Positions 8,587 through 16,551 of a stretch of 28,224 nt of DNA are shown here, in pieces. Within the stretch, counting starts at the first letter, position 1, and every line of letters begins with the position of its first letter. The position numbers were made by a program, and so were the translations under genes. The notes beneath the pieces were generated by a model. It had not been told where the DNA came from. It ran no database searches and saw only the letters and a program-made list of their open reading frames with translations. The DNA comes from Firmicutes bacterium CAG:95 (GTDB taxonomy: Bacteria; Bacillota; Clostridia; Lachnospirales; Lachnospiraceae), in contig FR902938.1 of NCBI GenBank assembly GCA_000438155.1, positions 1 through 28,224 on the forward strand, given 5' to 3'.

Positions 8587-9210
8587 ATGAATCATCCAAT
8601 CGAAGAGATCATTCTGGCGTCAGGTTCGCCGCGGCGGAAGGAATTACTGCAACGGATTGGGATTCCATTCCGGGTAGTGAAAAGTGAATGTGAAGAGATT
8701 ACAACGAAGAAAGAGCCGTGTGATGTGGTGATGGAGCTGTCACAGCAAAAGGCCTTTGATGTATATTCAAAATTAAGTGAAGCAGAGCGGAGAGGCAGGC
8801 TGGTTCTTGGAGCTGACACGATTGTTGCAATTCACGGAAGGATTCTTGGCAAGCCAAAGGATCAGCAGGATGCCATTTCCATGCTGCAGGAGCTGAGTGG
8901 AAAAATTCATCATGTTTATACCGGTGTTACTCTTTTATGGGAGGATGCGTCGGGACAGATGAAGCGGAATACGTTTTATGAGGATACAGAGGTTGAAATG
9001 TATCCGATGAGCATGCAGGAGATTGAGAATTATGTGGCAACCGGTGAACCGATGGACAAGGCCGGAGCCTATGCCATTCAGGGAGGCTGCGTGATTTATA
9101 TCAAGGAAATCCGCGGAGAATACAGCAATGTAGTAGGACTTCCGGTGGCAAGACTTTATCAGGAATTAAGTCGTATGGAAAGCAATGAACAATCGGCTGA
9201 TTCAGAATAA
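8587..9210 (+). CDS. maf: Maf family nucleoside triphosphate pyrophosphatase
   Basis: 207 residues, the usual Maf length. Maf proteins hydrolyse non-canonical or selected nucleotides (dTTP/UTP or m7GTP types) to monophosphates plus pyrophosphate; they were first linked to septum formation. Family motifs in order: ILASGSPRRKELL (residues 9-21), LGADTIV (77-83), LGKP, HHVYTGVTLL, and EPMDKAGAYAIQG (157-169) with the catalytic Asp-Lys-Ala-Gly. ATG 8587 has GGGAGG 6-7 bases upstream. It is followed 24 bases later by an acetyltransferase gene and probably shares its transcript. Which nucleotide it prefers cannot be settled from sequence alone, although the motif set is closest to the dTTP/UTP group. 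Confidence 0.95.
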   Translation: MNHPIEEIILASGSPRRKELLQRIGIPFRVVKSECEEITTKKEPCDVVMELSQQKAFDVYSKLSEAERRGRLVLGADTIVAIHGRILGKPKDQQDAISMLQELSGKIHHVYTGVTLLWEDASGQMKRNTFYEDTEVEMYPMSMQEIENYVATGEPMDKAGAYAIQGGCVIYIKEIRGEYSNVVGLPVARLYQELSRMESNEQSADSE

Positions 9211-9234
9211 ATAACGAAGAACAGGAGATGGAAA

Positions 9235-9807
9235 ATGAGTTATTTACGGATCCGTGCGGCTGCCATAGAGGATGCTGCGGAATTACTGGAAATTTATAAA
9301 CCTTACGTGGAACATACGGCAATTACTTTTGAATATGAGGTGCCGTCTGTGAAAGAATTCGCAGCGCGTATTACGAAGACCCTGCAGAAATATCCCTATC
9401 TTGTAGCAGAGTATGAGGGAAGATTCATTGGATATGCCTATGCCGGTGCATTTAAAGAACGTGCTGCCTATGACTGGAGCATCGAGACCTCTGTGTATGT
9501 GCGTGAGGATATGAAACGCATGGGAGTTGGCAGGGCTTTATATGCTGTGCTGGAGGAATGTCTCCGCAAGCAGCATATCCTGAATGTGAATGCCTGTATT
9601 GCTTATCCGGAAGAAGAGGATGAACATCTGAATGCAGACAGCGTGCGTTTTCACAAAAAAATGGGCTATTCAATGGTGGGAGAATTCCATCGGTGCGGAT
9701 ATAAGTTCAGGACCTGGTACAATATGGTCTGGATGGAGAAGCTGCTTGGTGAGCATTTAAAGGAGCCGCTTCCAGTCATTCCTTTCCGTGCGGATATGAT
9801 CCCATAA
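9235..9807 (+). CDS. GNAT N-acetyltransferase (phosphinothricin acetyltransferase-like)
   Basis: 190 residues with the GNAT fold: LRIRAAAIEDAAELLEIY at the N-terminus, then beta-strand 4 and the acetyl-CoA pyrophosphate loop in VYVREDMKRMGVGRALY (about residues 87-103, the R/Q-x-x-G-x-G/A form). FHKKMGYSMVGEF forms the C-terminal part. The EYEVPSVKEF and YDWSIETSVYV stretches are like those of the Pat/Bar and methionine sulfoximine acetyltransferase group. Such chromosomal homologues acetylate amino-acid-like amines rather than the herbicide. Start ATG 9235 follows CAGGAG. It lies 24 bases after maf. The substrate is unknown. Confidence 0.9.
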   Translation: MSYLRIRAAAIEDAAELLEIYKPYVEHTAITFEYEVPSVKEFAARITKTLQKYPYLVAEYEGRFIGYAYAGAFKERAAYDWSIETSVYVREDMKRMGVGRALYAVLEECLRKQHILNVNACIAYPEEEDEHLNADSVRFHKKMGYSMVGEFHRCGYKFRTWYNMVWMEKLLGEHLKEPLPVIPFRADMIP

Positions 9808-9847
9808 AGACACAATAGATATATACAGGGCAATTCGTGGATATCAA

Positions 9848-9877
9848 GTCAGGGGCAAAATACCTTTTGGACCTGAC
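9848..9877. repeat. Palindromic hairpin element
   Basis: GTCAGG (9848-9853) pairs with CCTGAC (9872-9877), then a two-base internal loop on each side, then CAAAA (9856-9860) pairs with TTTTG (9865-9869) around a TACC loop. There is no T-tract, so it is not a standard terminator. It sits 40 bases after the acetyltransferase stop and 73 before the alpha-galactosidase. It may be an mRNA-end stabiliser, a dispersed palindromic repeat, or a protein site. Confidence 0.5.
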
Positions 9878-9949
9878 ATCAATAGCATTAATGATAAAGT
9901 TTTAGAAAGGAAACAACTGTGCATCAGCACAAGTTAAGGGAGACAGAAC

Positions 9950-12079
9950 ATGGCACATATTGAGAAATGGATTAACATCGAAGAAAATGGAATTTATCTC
10001 GTTTTCGGCGTGACCGAAGAGAATCAGTTGAAGTTCCTTCATTTTTCTTCCAAACCGTTTGAAGGGCTTAACGAGAGCGAATTATTTATGAAGGAGGGCT
10101 TCCAGCTTGTCCAGGTGAACTTTTCCGGCTATAACCGGCCTTATGAGAAGCACGGAAACAAGCATATCGTAACCGCACCCGGTTATCTGCTTACCTTTGT
10201 GGAGCTGAAGGACGAGCGTAATGAGACTGGCCGTAAGCTTACCTTTATCCAGAAGGATGAGATGACCGGAGCCAAAGTGATTACCTATTGGCAGTTTTAT
10301 CAGGGAACCTCTGTGATCCGCATGTACAATGAAGTAATTAACGAAGGCTCTGAGGAGCAGACGTTAGAGTATCTTTCCTCCTTCTATTATCTTGGAATTG
10401 AAAAGGAAGGAAAGCTAAGCTCTGACGATAAGATGAGCCTTACCTATGCCTGTCACGGATGGCAGAAGGAAATGAATTTCCGGACGAATACCTTCCCGGA
10501 GCTTGGATTCGGACAGACCCAGCCGACCGTATGCCAGAGAACCTCTGTTACATTTGAGTTGACCAATACCGGAAACTGGTCTACGAAGAAATACCTGCCG
10601 ATGGGATATCTTGAAAATTCCGAAGCCGATACTTCTCTTTTCTGGCAGATTGAGCATAATGGCTCCTGGCACGCAGAAATCAGTGATGTCAACAATCATT
10701 TTTATGTGGCACTGAGCGGTCCGACCGAAGTACAGTCTCACTGGTTCAAGCAGTTAAAGCCCGGTGAAAGCTTTACCTCTGTTCCGGTTGCAGTCGGTGT
10801 ATCGGAAGGATGCTTTGATACGGCCATGGGCGAGCTTACCAAGTACCGCCGTATGATCCGCCGTCCGAATAAGGATAATGAGAATCTTCCGGTTATCTTT
10901 AACGATTATATGAACTGTCTGTTCGGTGATCCGACAACCGAAAAGGAGCTTCCGCTGATTGATGCGGCAGCAGCTATGGGTTGTGAATATTATGTCATTG
11001 ACGCGGGCTGGTATGCGCCCGGCGAATGGTGGGACAGTGTTGGTGAATGGCAGCAGTGCTATGAGCGTTTTCCGAACGGCATCGAGGAAGTAACCAATTA
11101 TATTCGTGAAAAGGGCATGGTTCCCGGTGTATGGTTAGAGCTTGAGGTTATGGGAATTAACTGCGAGAAGGCAAAGAGCGTTCCGGATGACTGGTTCTTT
11201 ATCCGCCATGGGAAAAGAGTCTACGACCGCAGCAGATATCAGCTTGACTTCCGTAATCCGGCAGTCATTGATCATGTCAATGAGGTCATTGACCGTGTGG
11301 TGAATCAGTATGGTGTCGGTTATATCAAGATGGATTATAATATTGAACCCGGAATTGGTACAGAGCTTTATGCGGACAGTGTCGGACAGGGGATGCTGGA
11401 GCATGAAAGAGCATACCTGAAGTGGCTTGACGGTGTATTTGAGAAGTATCCGGATCTGGTGATTGAGAACTGTTCCAGCGGCGGTCTGCGTACCGATTAT
11501 GCAATGCTTGCAAGATACAGTATCCAGTCCACCTCGGATCAGGAGGACTACCGCAACTATGCAACTATCGCAGCAAATGCCGGAGCGGCACTTACTCCGG
11601 AGCAGGCAGCAATCTGGTCCTATCCGCTTAAGGATGGTGATGAGGAAGAGACGATTTACAATATGGTCAATGCACTCCTGCTTCGTATCCACCAGAGCGG
11701 TCATCTGGCACAGCTTTCCAAAGAGCGTCATGCTTTGGTAAAGGAGGGCATAGAATATTATAAATCCATTCGTCAGGATATTAAAAAAGCACTTCCCGTA
11801 TGGCCGAATGGCTTTGCAACGAGTCTGGATCACTTTTTATGTGCCGGATGGAAGGTAGAAGGAAAGAGCTATCTGGCGGTATGGAGAAGATATGGAGAGA
11901 CCTCTGAGTATGATATACCGCTTGAAAAGTTTACCGAGGGAAAACCTGTAAAGGAAGTAAGGCTTGCTTATCCGAAGGAAAGCTTAAAGGAACATGTGTC
12001 CTATGAAGTGTCTGAAGATCAGCAGCTTCATGTAAGCTTCAAAGAACCGGTTATGGCAAGAATTTTTGAAATTCGTTAA
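9950..12079 (+). CDS. Alpha-galactosidase, glycoside hydrolase family 36
   Basis: 709 residues. The enzyme would release terminal alpha-galactose from raffinose-type sugars or galactomannan fragments; no signal peptide, so cytoplasmic. An N-terminal beta-supersandwich (about 1-310) is followed by the TIM barrel starting at PVIFNDYMNCLFGDPT, then a C-terminal beta-domain. The barrel carries VIDAGWY, GVWLELEVMG, the nucleophile Asp462 in YIKMDYN, the sugar-binding ENCSSGGLR, and the acid/base Asp530 in STSDQEDY. The nucleophile context KMDYN and the ENCSSGG form differ from the KWD and SCSGGG versions of many GH36 members, so it belongs to a divergent subgroup, and alpha-N-acetylgalactosaminidase activity is an alternative. 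AAGGGAG lies before ATG 9950. No transporter or regulator is adjacent. Confidence 0.88.
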   Translation: MAHIEKWINIEENGIYLVFGVTEENQLKFLHFSSKPFEGLNESELFMKEGFQLVQVNFSGYNRPYEKHGNKHIVTAPGYLLTFVELKDERNETGRKLTFIQKDEMTGAKVITYWQFYQGTSVIRMYNEVINEGSEEQTLEYLSSFYYLGIEKEGKLSSDDKMSLTYACHGWQKEMNFRTNTFPELGFGQTQPTVCQRTSVTFELTNTGNWSTKKYLPMGYLENSEADTSLFWQIEHNGSWHAEISDVNNHFYVALSGPTEVQSHWFKQLKPGESFTSVPVAVGVSEGCFDTAMGELTKYRRMIRRPNKDNENLPVIFNDYMNCLFGDPTTEKELPLIDAAAAMGCEYYVIDAGWYAPGEWWDSVGEWQQCYERFPNGIEEVTNYIREKGMVPGVWLELEVMGINCEKAKSVPDDWFFIRHGKRVYDRSRYQLDFRNPAVIDHVNEVIDRVVNQYGVGYIKMDYNIEPGIGTELYADSVGQGMLEHERAYLKWLDGVFEKYPDLVIENCSSGGLRTDYAMLARYSIQSTSDQEDYRNYATIAANAGAALTPEQAAIWSYPLKDGDEEETIYNMVNALLLRIHQSGHLAQLSKERHALVKEGIEYYKSIRQDIKKALPVWPNGFATSLDHFLCAGWKVEGKSYLAVWRRYGETSEYDIPLEKFTEGKPVKEVRLAYPKESLKEHVSYEVSEDQQLHVSFKEPVMARIFEIR

Positions 12080-12164
12080 CGGCTGAGGCATACTTTAATA
12101 CATATAGTCAGCAGATTATTCAGGCAACGGATGATTCAGACAAAGGGGAGAAAGGAAAGGGCAG

Positions 12165-13103
12165 ATGAAAAACAAACAAAACCTGTTTCGGAGACTGTTG
12201 GCAGTAATGATGCTGGTGCTTGTGATGGCATTCAGTACACAGACTACGGCAAAGGCCGGATTCGGCGATTTCAATGATTATGACAGCAGTAGCGACTGGG
12301 ACAGCAGTGACAGTTGGGATTCTGACTGGGGAAGCAGCGATTATGACAGCTATGACTATGATTATGATGATGACGGCGGCAGTGGGGAATTTAGTCCGAT
12401 CGCCATTGTTATTGGGTTGATTATCGTTGTTTATTCCATTATTGAGAGCACCAGGAAGAAGAATAAGAAGACATCGGGAACAGCGACACAGAGAGCACCT
12501 CAGCATCGTGCGCCGGCACCTGCACCTGCAGATCAGACAGAAGCAATCAGTCAGCAGATCAAGGCGAAGGATCCGTTATTTACTGCACAGGATTTCCTGG
12601 CGTTTGCAGGCGATGTTTATATGGATATCCAGAGTGCGTGGGAGAAGCGTGATCTGACACCGGTTCGTGCAGTACTGCATCAGAATCTGTATCAGCAGAC
12701 CGAGAAACAGATTCAGAAGAAAATACAGGATGGTGTGGTGAACCATTTAGAGAGAATCAGTGTAAACAAATCCTATCTGATGTCCTATCATACGGATGAG
12801 AAGTATGAATATCTGGATGTATATCTGGCAGCCAGCATGATTGATTATCAGGTAAAGGAAGCAACCGGAGAGATTCTGTTCGGAGATAAAACAACCAGAT
12901 GGAACATGCAGTACAAGATGACCTTTATGAGATCTGTAGGCAGTCTTACCAAAGATGCCAAGGATAAAGAAAAGGGTCTGGTATGTCCGAACTGTGGAGC
13001 ACCTTTAACCGGAACCTCATTCGGTAAGTGTGAATACTGTGGAAGCATTGTCACAACGGGTGCCTATGACTGGGTATTGTCAGCATTTACGGCAATTAAG
13101 TAA
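12165..13103 (+). CDS. Secreted-type membrane protein with Tim44-like domain and C-terminal zinc ribbon
   Basis: 312 residues. A signal peptide (about 1-31, ending near AKA) is followed by a low-complexity Asp/Ser/Tyr/Trp region (about 33-74), a single membrane helix (about 77-94) and a basic and then Pro/Ala-rich linker. After these comes a Tim44-like alpha/beta domain (about 125-265, with LFTAQDFLAFAGDVYMDIQ). A zinc ribbon closes the protein: Cys274, Cys277, Cys289 and Cys292 in CPNC and CEYC. If the signal is cleaved, the acidic stretch would lie outside and the Tim44-like and zinc parts inside. The Tim44-like domain is known from bacterial membrane proteins of unclear role; here I cannot assign one. 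Start ATG 12165 has a purine-rich GGGGAGAAAGGAAAGGG upstream. It follows the alpha-galactosidase by 85 bases. Confidence 0.8.
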   Translation: MKNKQNLFRRLLAVMMLVLVMAFSTQTTAKAGFGDFNDYDSSSDWDSSDSWDSDWGSSDYDSYDYDYDDDGGSGEFSPIAIVIGLIIVVYSIIESTRKKNKKTSGTATQRAPQHRAPAPAPADQTEAISQQIKAKDPLFTAQDFLAFAGDVYMDIQSAWEKRDLTPVRAVLHQNLYQQTEKQIQKKIQDGVVNHLERISVNKSYLMSYHTDEKYEYLDVYLAASMIDYQVKEATGEILFGDKTTRWNMQYKMTFMRSVGSLTKDAKDKEKGLVCPNCGAPLTGTSFGKCEYCGSIVTTGAYDWVLSAFTAIK

Positions 13104-13127
13104 TGCAAAGCCGCCAGGACGGGCTGT

Positions 13128-13167
13128 TAGTATTTATTCGTAGTATTTCCTTCGCAGTATTTATTTC
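13128..13167 (+). repeat. Three imperfect tandem 13-14-bp repeats
   Basis: TAGTATTTATTCG (13128-13140), TAGTATTTCCTTCG (13141-13154) and CAGTATTTATTTC (13155-13167) follow head to tail. They end 9 bases before the -35 box of the T-box promoter, so they could be UP-element-like or regulator sites. Confidence 0.55.
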
Positions 13168-13176
13168 AAAAAGTTG

Positions 13177-13205
13177 TTGACAATTTTTACAAAAGGTTTT
13201 ATTGT
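13177..13205 (+). promoter_or_regulatory. Promoter of the T-box/trpXYZ transcript
   Basis: A consensus TTGACA (13177-13182), 17-base spacer and TATTGT (13200-13205). Transcription would start near 13212, just before the T-box Stem I. Confidence 0.8.
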
Positions 13206-13211
13206 TAGTAA

Positions 13212-13519
13212 CAACAAATAAATAGTGCTTCAAACCTGAGAGAAAGAGGAGTAGGCTTTTGAAACTATCACAGAGAGCTGTCATATGGTGGAAGACAGTA
13301 TAGGGACAATTGTTGAATGGGCTTTCGAGGACGGTCCGAACTTACAGTAGGCACCGGCGGGATTCGCACCCGTTATCATGGCGACATGTATGATAGTGCA
13401 TGGAGGAAAGGATGAAAGAAATCATTTATATTTTAACAGACTTTCATCGAAATTGAGTGGCACCGCGTTAATTGATTATTACCGCCTCAAGTTTATCTTG
13501 AGGCGGTTTTCTGTTTTTG
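13212..13519 (+). promoter_or_regulatory. Tryptophan T-box leader (tRNA-Trp-sensing riboswitch)
   Basis: The leader has all T-box parts in order. Stem I begins near 13225 with the GAGGAGTAGG (AGTA) side of the specifier loop, an AGAGAG distal loop and GGTGG segment. The specifier side GAA-TGG-G puts the codon TGG (Trp) at 13318-13320. GAAAG before AGTA pairs with CTTTC after the codon. A hairpin with CGGG/CCCG and the CCGTTATC segment follows. The T-box core is TGGCACCGCG (13458-13467). Its TGGC would pair with a GCCA tRNA 3' end, that is, discriminator G73 as in bacterial tRNA-Trp. A competing terminator follows. Uncharged tRNA-Trp would favour read-through into the transporter genes. Confidence 0.93.
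13481..13519 (+). terminator. T-box regulated terminator
   Basis: The perfect 11-bp stem ACCGCCTCAAG / CTTGAGGCGGT with a TTTAT loop, followed by TTTCTGTTTTT. It is the OFF state of the Trp T-box and lies 75 bases before trpX. Confidence 0.93.
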
Positions 13520-13594
13520 TAAACCGGTCTCAAAACTATCAGAATCAAATCATTTATTTTTGAGAACGCCAAAGAGCGTAGAGAGGAGTAACTT

Positions 13595-14713
13595 ATGAAG
13601 AAACAGTTATTAGCAGCAATTCTTTCCGCAGCCATGATTTTAGGACTTACCGCGTGTGGTGGTACTTCCACACAGACTCCGGCAGCAGACACCGCAGCTG
13701 CAGCAGAAGATACATCACAGGCAGCAGATACTGGAACGGCAGATACAGAAGCAGCAGAAGATACAGAGGTAAGTAAAGATGCCACAGCAGCCGATGCTGC
13801 CTATACGATTGGTATTTCCCAGTTCGCAGAGCATGGTTCCTTAGACAACTGCCGTGAAGGATTCCTGGCAGGACTTGAGGAGGAGGGTATTGCAGAAGGT
13901 ACGAATCTCACCGTTTTATTTGACAATGCACAGGCTGACACCGGAACAGCAAGTACCATTTCCGATAATTATGTTTCCAAGAAGGTAAACTTAATCTGTG
14001 CTATTGCAACGCCGAGTGCAATGAGCGCTTATAATTCCACGATGAATACGGACATCCCGGTAATTTATACTGCAGTATCTGATCCGGTTGGTGCAGGTCT
14101 TGCAAACGCAGATGGAAGCCCGGTTGGTAACATTACCGGTACCTCTGATGCACTTGCAGTTGATGCACAGCTTAAGATGATCCGTGAAATTCTTCCGGAT
14201 GCAAAGAAGATCGGTATTCTGTATACAACAAGTGAAGCTAACTCCGTAAGTACGATTGAACAGTATAAAGAAGCTGCAGGAAGCTATGGATTTGAAATCG
14301 TGGATTCCGGTATCAATACCATCGCAGATGTTGATCTGGCAGCAGCAGACCTGGTAACAAAGGTAGACTGCATTACAAACCTCACCGATAACACGGTTGT
14401 ATCTGCTCTTCAGACCGTAATTGCAAAAGCAACCGATGCCGGTATTCCGGTATTTGGATCTGAAGTAGAGCAGGTAAAAGCAGGCTGTGTTGCTTCCATG
14501 GGTCTTGAGTATTTTGAATTAGGAAAGCAGACCGGACATATGGCAGCAAAAGTATTAAAGGGTGAGGCAAAGGCATCTGAAATGAATTACGAAGTAATCA
14601 GCGAGCCCAGCCTTTATGTCAATACGGCTGCAGCAGATAAAGTAAGCCTTGCCTTAGATGATGACTTCGTAGCATCTGCTTATGAGAAGTTTGATGAAAT
14701 TATTGTAGAGTAA
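13595..14713 (+). CDS. trpX: ABC transporter substrate-binding lipoprotein, probable tryptophan transporter TrpX
   Basis: 372 residues. Signal peptide with lipobox (LGLTACGG, Cys21), then an Ala/Thr/Asp/Glu-rich linker (about 25-68) and a periplasmic-binding-type domain of the ABC_sub_bind family (YTIGISQFAEHGSLDNCREGF onward). The DUF534/TrpX family has members known by comparative genomics to sit behind Trp T-boxes, and that holds here, so the substrate is very likely tryptophan or a precursor. It is the first gene of a three-gene operon; ATG 13595 follows GAGAGGAG. The permease begins 34 bases downstream. The sugar-like or nucleoside alternatives of this superfamily are not supported by the regulation. 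Confidence 0.9.
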   Translation: MKKQLLAAILSAAMILGLTACGGTSTQTPAADTAAAAEDTSQAADTGTADTEAAEDTEVSKDATAADAAYTIGISQFAEHGSLDNCREGFLAGLEEEGIAEGTNLTVLFDNAQADTGTASTISDNYVSKKVNLICAIATPSAMSAYNSTMNTDIPVIYTAVSDPVGAGLANADGSPVGNITGTSDALAVDAQLKMIREILPDAKKIGILYTTSEANSVSTIEQYKEAAGSYGFEIVDSGINTIADVDLAAADLVTKVDCITNLTDNTVVSALQTVIAKATDAGIPVFGSEVEQVKAGCVASMGLEYFELGKQTGHMAAKVLKGEAKASEMNYEVISEPSLYVNTAAADKVSLALDDDFVASAYEKFDEIIVE

Positions 14714-14747
14714 TGGGCGAATACAGATTGTTTGGGGAGGAAGAAAC

Positions 14748-15677
14748 GTGTCGTTATTATTAAGTGTATTTGAACAGGGTATGATTTACGCCATCATGGC
14801 GTTGGGTGTCTATATCACCTATAAGATACTGGATTTCCCGGATCTGACGGTAGATGGAAGCTTTCCGATGGGAGCAGCGATTACCTGTATCCTGATTTCC
14901 AAAGGAATGAATCCGCTGCTTACACTGCCCATCAGCTTTGCAGCAGGTGTTCTTGTTGGAATCCTGACAGGTGTGATCCATGTAAAGCTGAAGGTAAGGG
15001 ATCTGCTTTCCGGTATCATTATGATGACTGCCCTTTATACGGTGAACTTAAGGATAGCGGGACGTGCCAATTTCCCCATTTATACCAATGAAACCATTTT
15101 TGATAATGACCTTGTGAACAGGATTTTCCCGGAAGCCATGCGGCCGTATCAGACCGTTATAATCATTCTTATTTTTACCCTGATTGTAAAGTATCTGTTG
15201 GATGCTTACCTTCATACGAAGTCTGGATTCCTGCTTCGTGCCGTGGGGGATAATGACATGATTGTTACTTCCCTCGGTGTAGACAAGGGACTTGTAAAGA
15301 TTGTCGGACTTGCGATTGCGAACGGACTGGTTTCCCTTGGTGGATGCGTTTACGCACAGCAGCAGCGTTATTTTGATGTTTCCATGGGAACCGGAACCGT
15401 AGTCATCGGTCTGGCAAGTGTAATCATCGGAACAAGCTTATTTAAGAAGGTTACCTTTGTACGGGTAACCAGCAGTGTTGTGATTGGTTCCATCATTTAT
15501 AAGGGATGTGTCGCATTAGCATTACGCCTTGGACTCCCTTCTACCGATTTGAAGCTGATTACCGCAGTATTATTCCTTGTGATCCTTGTAGTCAGCATGG
15601 ATCGCAACAAAAGCGCAAAGATTAAAGAAACCGCAGATAGTAAAGAAGAGACTACACAGGGAGGTACGGAAGCATGA
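14748..15677 (+). CDS. trpY: ABC transporter permease, probable tryptophan transporter TrpY
   Basis: 309 residues, a polytopic inner-membrane permease of the branched-chain-amino-acid-like type (BPD_transp_2), with about 8-9 hydrophobic segments. Features include the N-terminal FEQGMIYAIMALGVYITYKI, then DFPDLTVDGSFPMGAA, a stretch strongly typical of TrpX-associated permeases. A charged C-terminal tail (about 285-309) is cytoplasmic. The start is GTG 14748, 7 bases after GGGGAGG (14734-14740). It overlaps the ATPase gene by 4 bases (ATGA, 15674-15677), which points to coupled translation. With a single permease gene, the channel should be a homodimer. Confidence 0.9.
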   Translation: MSLLLSVFEQGMIYAIMALGVYITYKILDFPDLTVDGSFPMGAAITCILISKGMNPLLTLPISFAAGVLVGILTGVIHVKLKVRDLLSGIIMMTALYTVNLRIAGRANFPIYTNETIFDNDLVNRIFPEAMRPYQTVIIILIFTLIVKYLLDAYLHTKSGFLLRAVGDNDMIVTSLGVDKGLVKIVGLAIANGLVSLGGCVYAQQQRYFDVSMGTGTVVIGLASVIIGTSLFKKVTFVRVTSSVVIGSIIYKGCVALALRLGLPSTDLKLITAVLFLVILVVSMDRNKSAKIKETADSKEETTQGGTEA

Positions 15678-16447
15678 TCGAGTTAAAGAATATTCATAAA
15701 TATTATAATCCGGGCTCCGTAAATGAACTCTGCCTGTTCCAGAAATTTTCTCTTGAAATTCCGGATGGGGATTTCGTAGCAGTAGTCGGAAGTAACGGTT
15801 CCGGTAAAACCTCCCTGCTCAATATTATCTGTGGAACGATACCGATTGATTCCGGAGATATTATAGTAAATGGAACTTCCATCGTTGGGAAAAAGGATTT
15901 CCTGCGTCACAGAAGCATCGGCCGGGTATATCAGGATCCGTCAAAGGGTACCTGTCCTTCCATGACCATACTGGAAAATCTGTCGCTTGCTGACAATAAA
16001 GGAAAGCCTTATAACCTGGGAAAAGGGATAAACAAAGCAAAGATTGAACAATATAAGGAGCTTTTAAAGAAGCTGAATCTTGGATTGGAGGATAAGCTGT
16101 ATACACAGGTAGGATCCTTATCCGGTGGACAGCGTCAGGCACTTGCCTTACTCATGTCGACGATGACGCCGATTGAGTTTCTGATTCTGGATGAGCATAC
16201 GGCAGCACTTGATCCGAAGACCGCAGACCTTATTATGGAGCTTACCGACCAGATCGTGAAGGAAAAGAAGGTTACGACCATTATGGTTACCCACAACCTC
16301 CGCTATGCGGTGGAATACGGAAACCGCCTCATCATGATGCATCAGGGAGAAGCAATTATTGATAAGTCCGGTGAGGATAAAAAGGCACTTTCCACCGAGG
16401 ATATTATGAGTACGTTTAACAGAATCAGCGTAGAGTGTGGTAATTAA
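15674..16447 (+). CDS. trpZ: ABC transporter ATP-binding protein, probable tryptophan transporter TrpZ
   Basis: 257 residues, a single nucleotide-binding domain that powers the TrpXY importer. Walker A GSNGSGKTS (39-47), Q-loop in VYQDP, signature LSGGQRQ (149-155), Walker B FLILDE (169-174) followed by HTAALD, and the switch His in VTHN. The full length and all catalytic residues are typical of an active ATPase. It is translated from an ATG inside the end of the permease gene. A strong hairpin follows, which ends the operon and also faces the opposite exporter gene. Confidence 0.93.
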   Translation: MIELKNIHKYYNPGSVNELCLFQKFSLEIPDGDFVAVVGSNGSGKTSLLNIICGTIPIDSGDIIVNGTSIVGKKDFLRHRSIGRVYQDPSKGTCPSMTILENLSLADNKGKPYNLGKGINKAKIEQYKELLKKLNLGLEDKLYTQVGSLSGGQRQALALLMSTMTPIEFLILDEHTAALDPKTADLIMELTDQIVKEKKVTTIMVTHNLRYAVEYGNRLIMMHQGEAIIDKSGEDKKALSTEDIMSTFNRISVECGN

Positions 16448-16461
16448 CAGTTTCAAATATA

Positions 16462-16515
16462 AAAATCAGGATATGTCTGTGTGTCTGCACACAAAGATGT
16501 ATCCTGATTTTTTGT
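16462..16515. terminator. Bidirectional terminator between trpZ and the ABC exporter
   Basis: AAAATCAGGATA (16462-16473) pairs with TATCCTGATTTT (16500-16511), with an inner GTGTG/CACAC stem. T-tracts occur on both strands, which suits the two converging genes. Confidence 0.88.
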
Positions 16516-16551
16516 AACGGAATAATTACGATTTTTATGAACGGAGCAGAA

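Noticed and set aside
11135..11833. 232-residue open frame on the minus strand inside the GH36 gene
   Set aside because: Shadow frame of a clearly conserved glycosidase; no ribosome site or recognisable domain.
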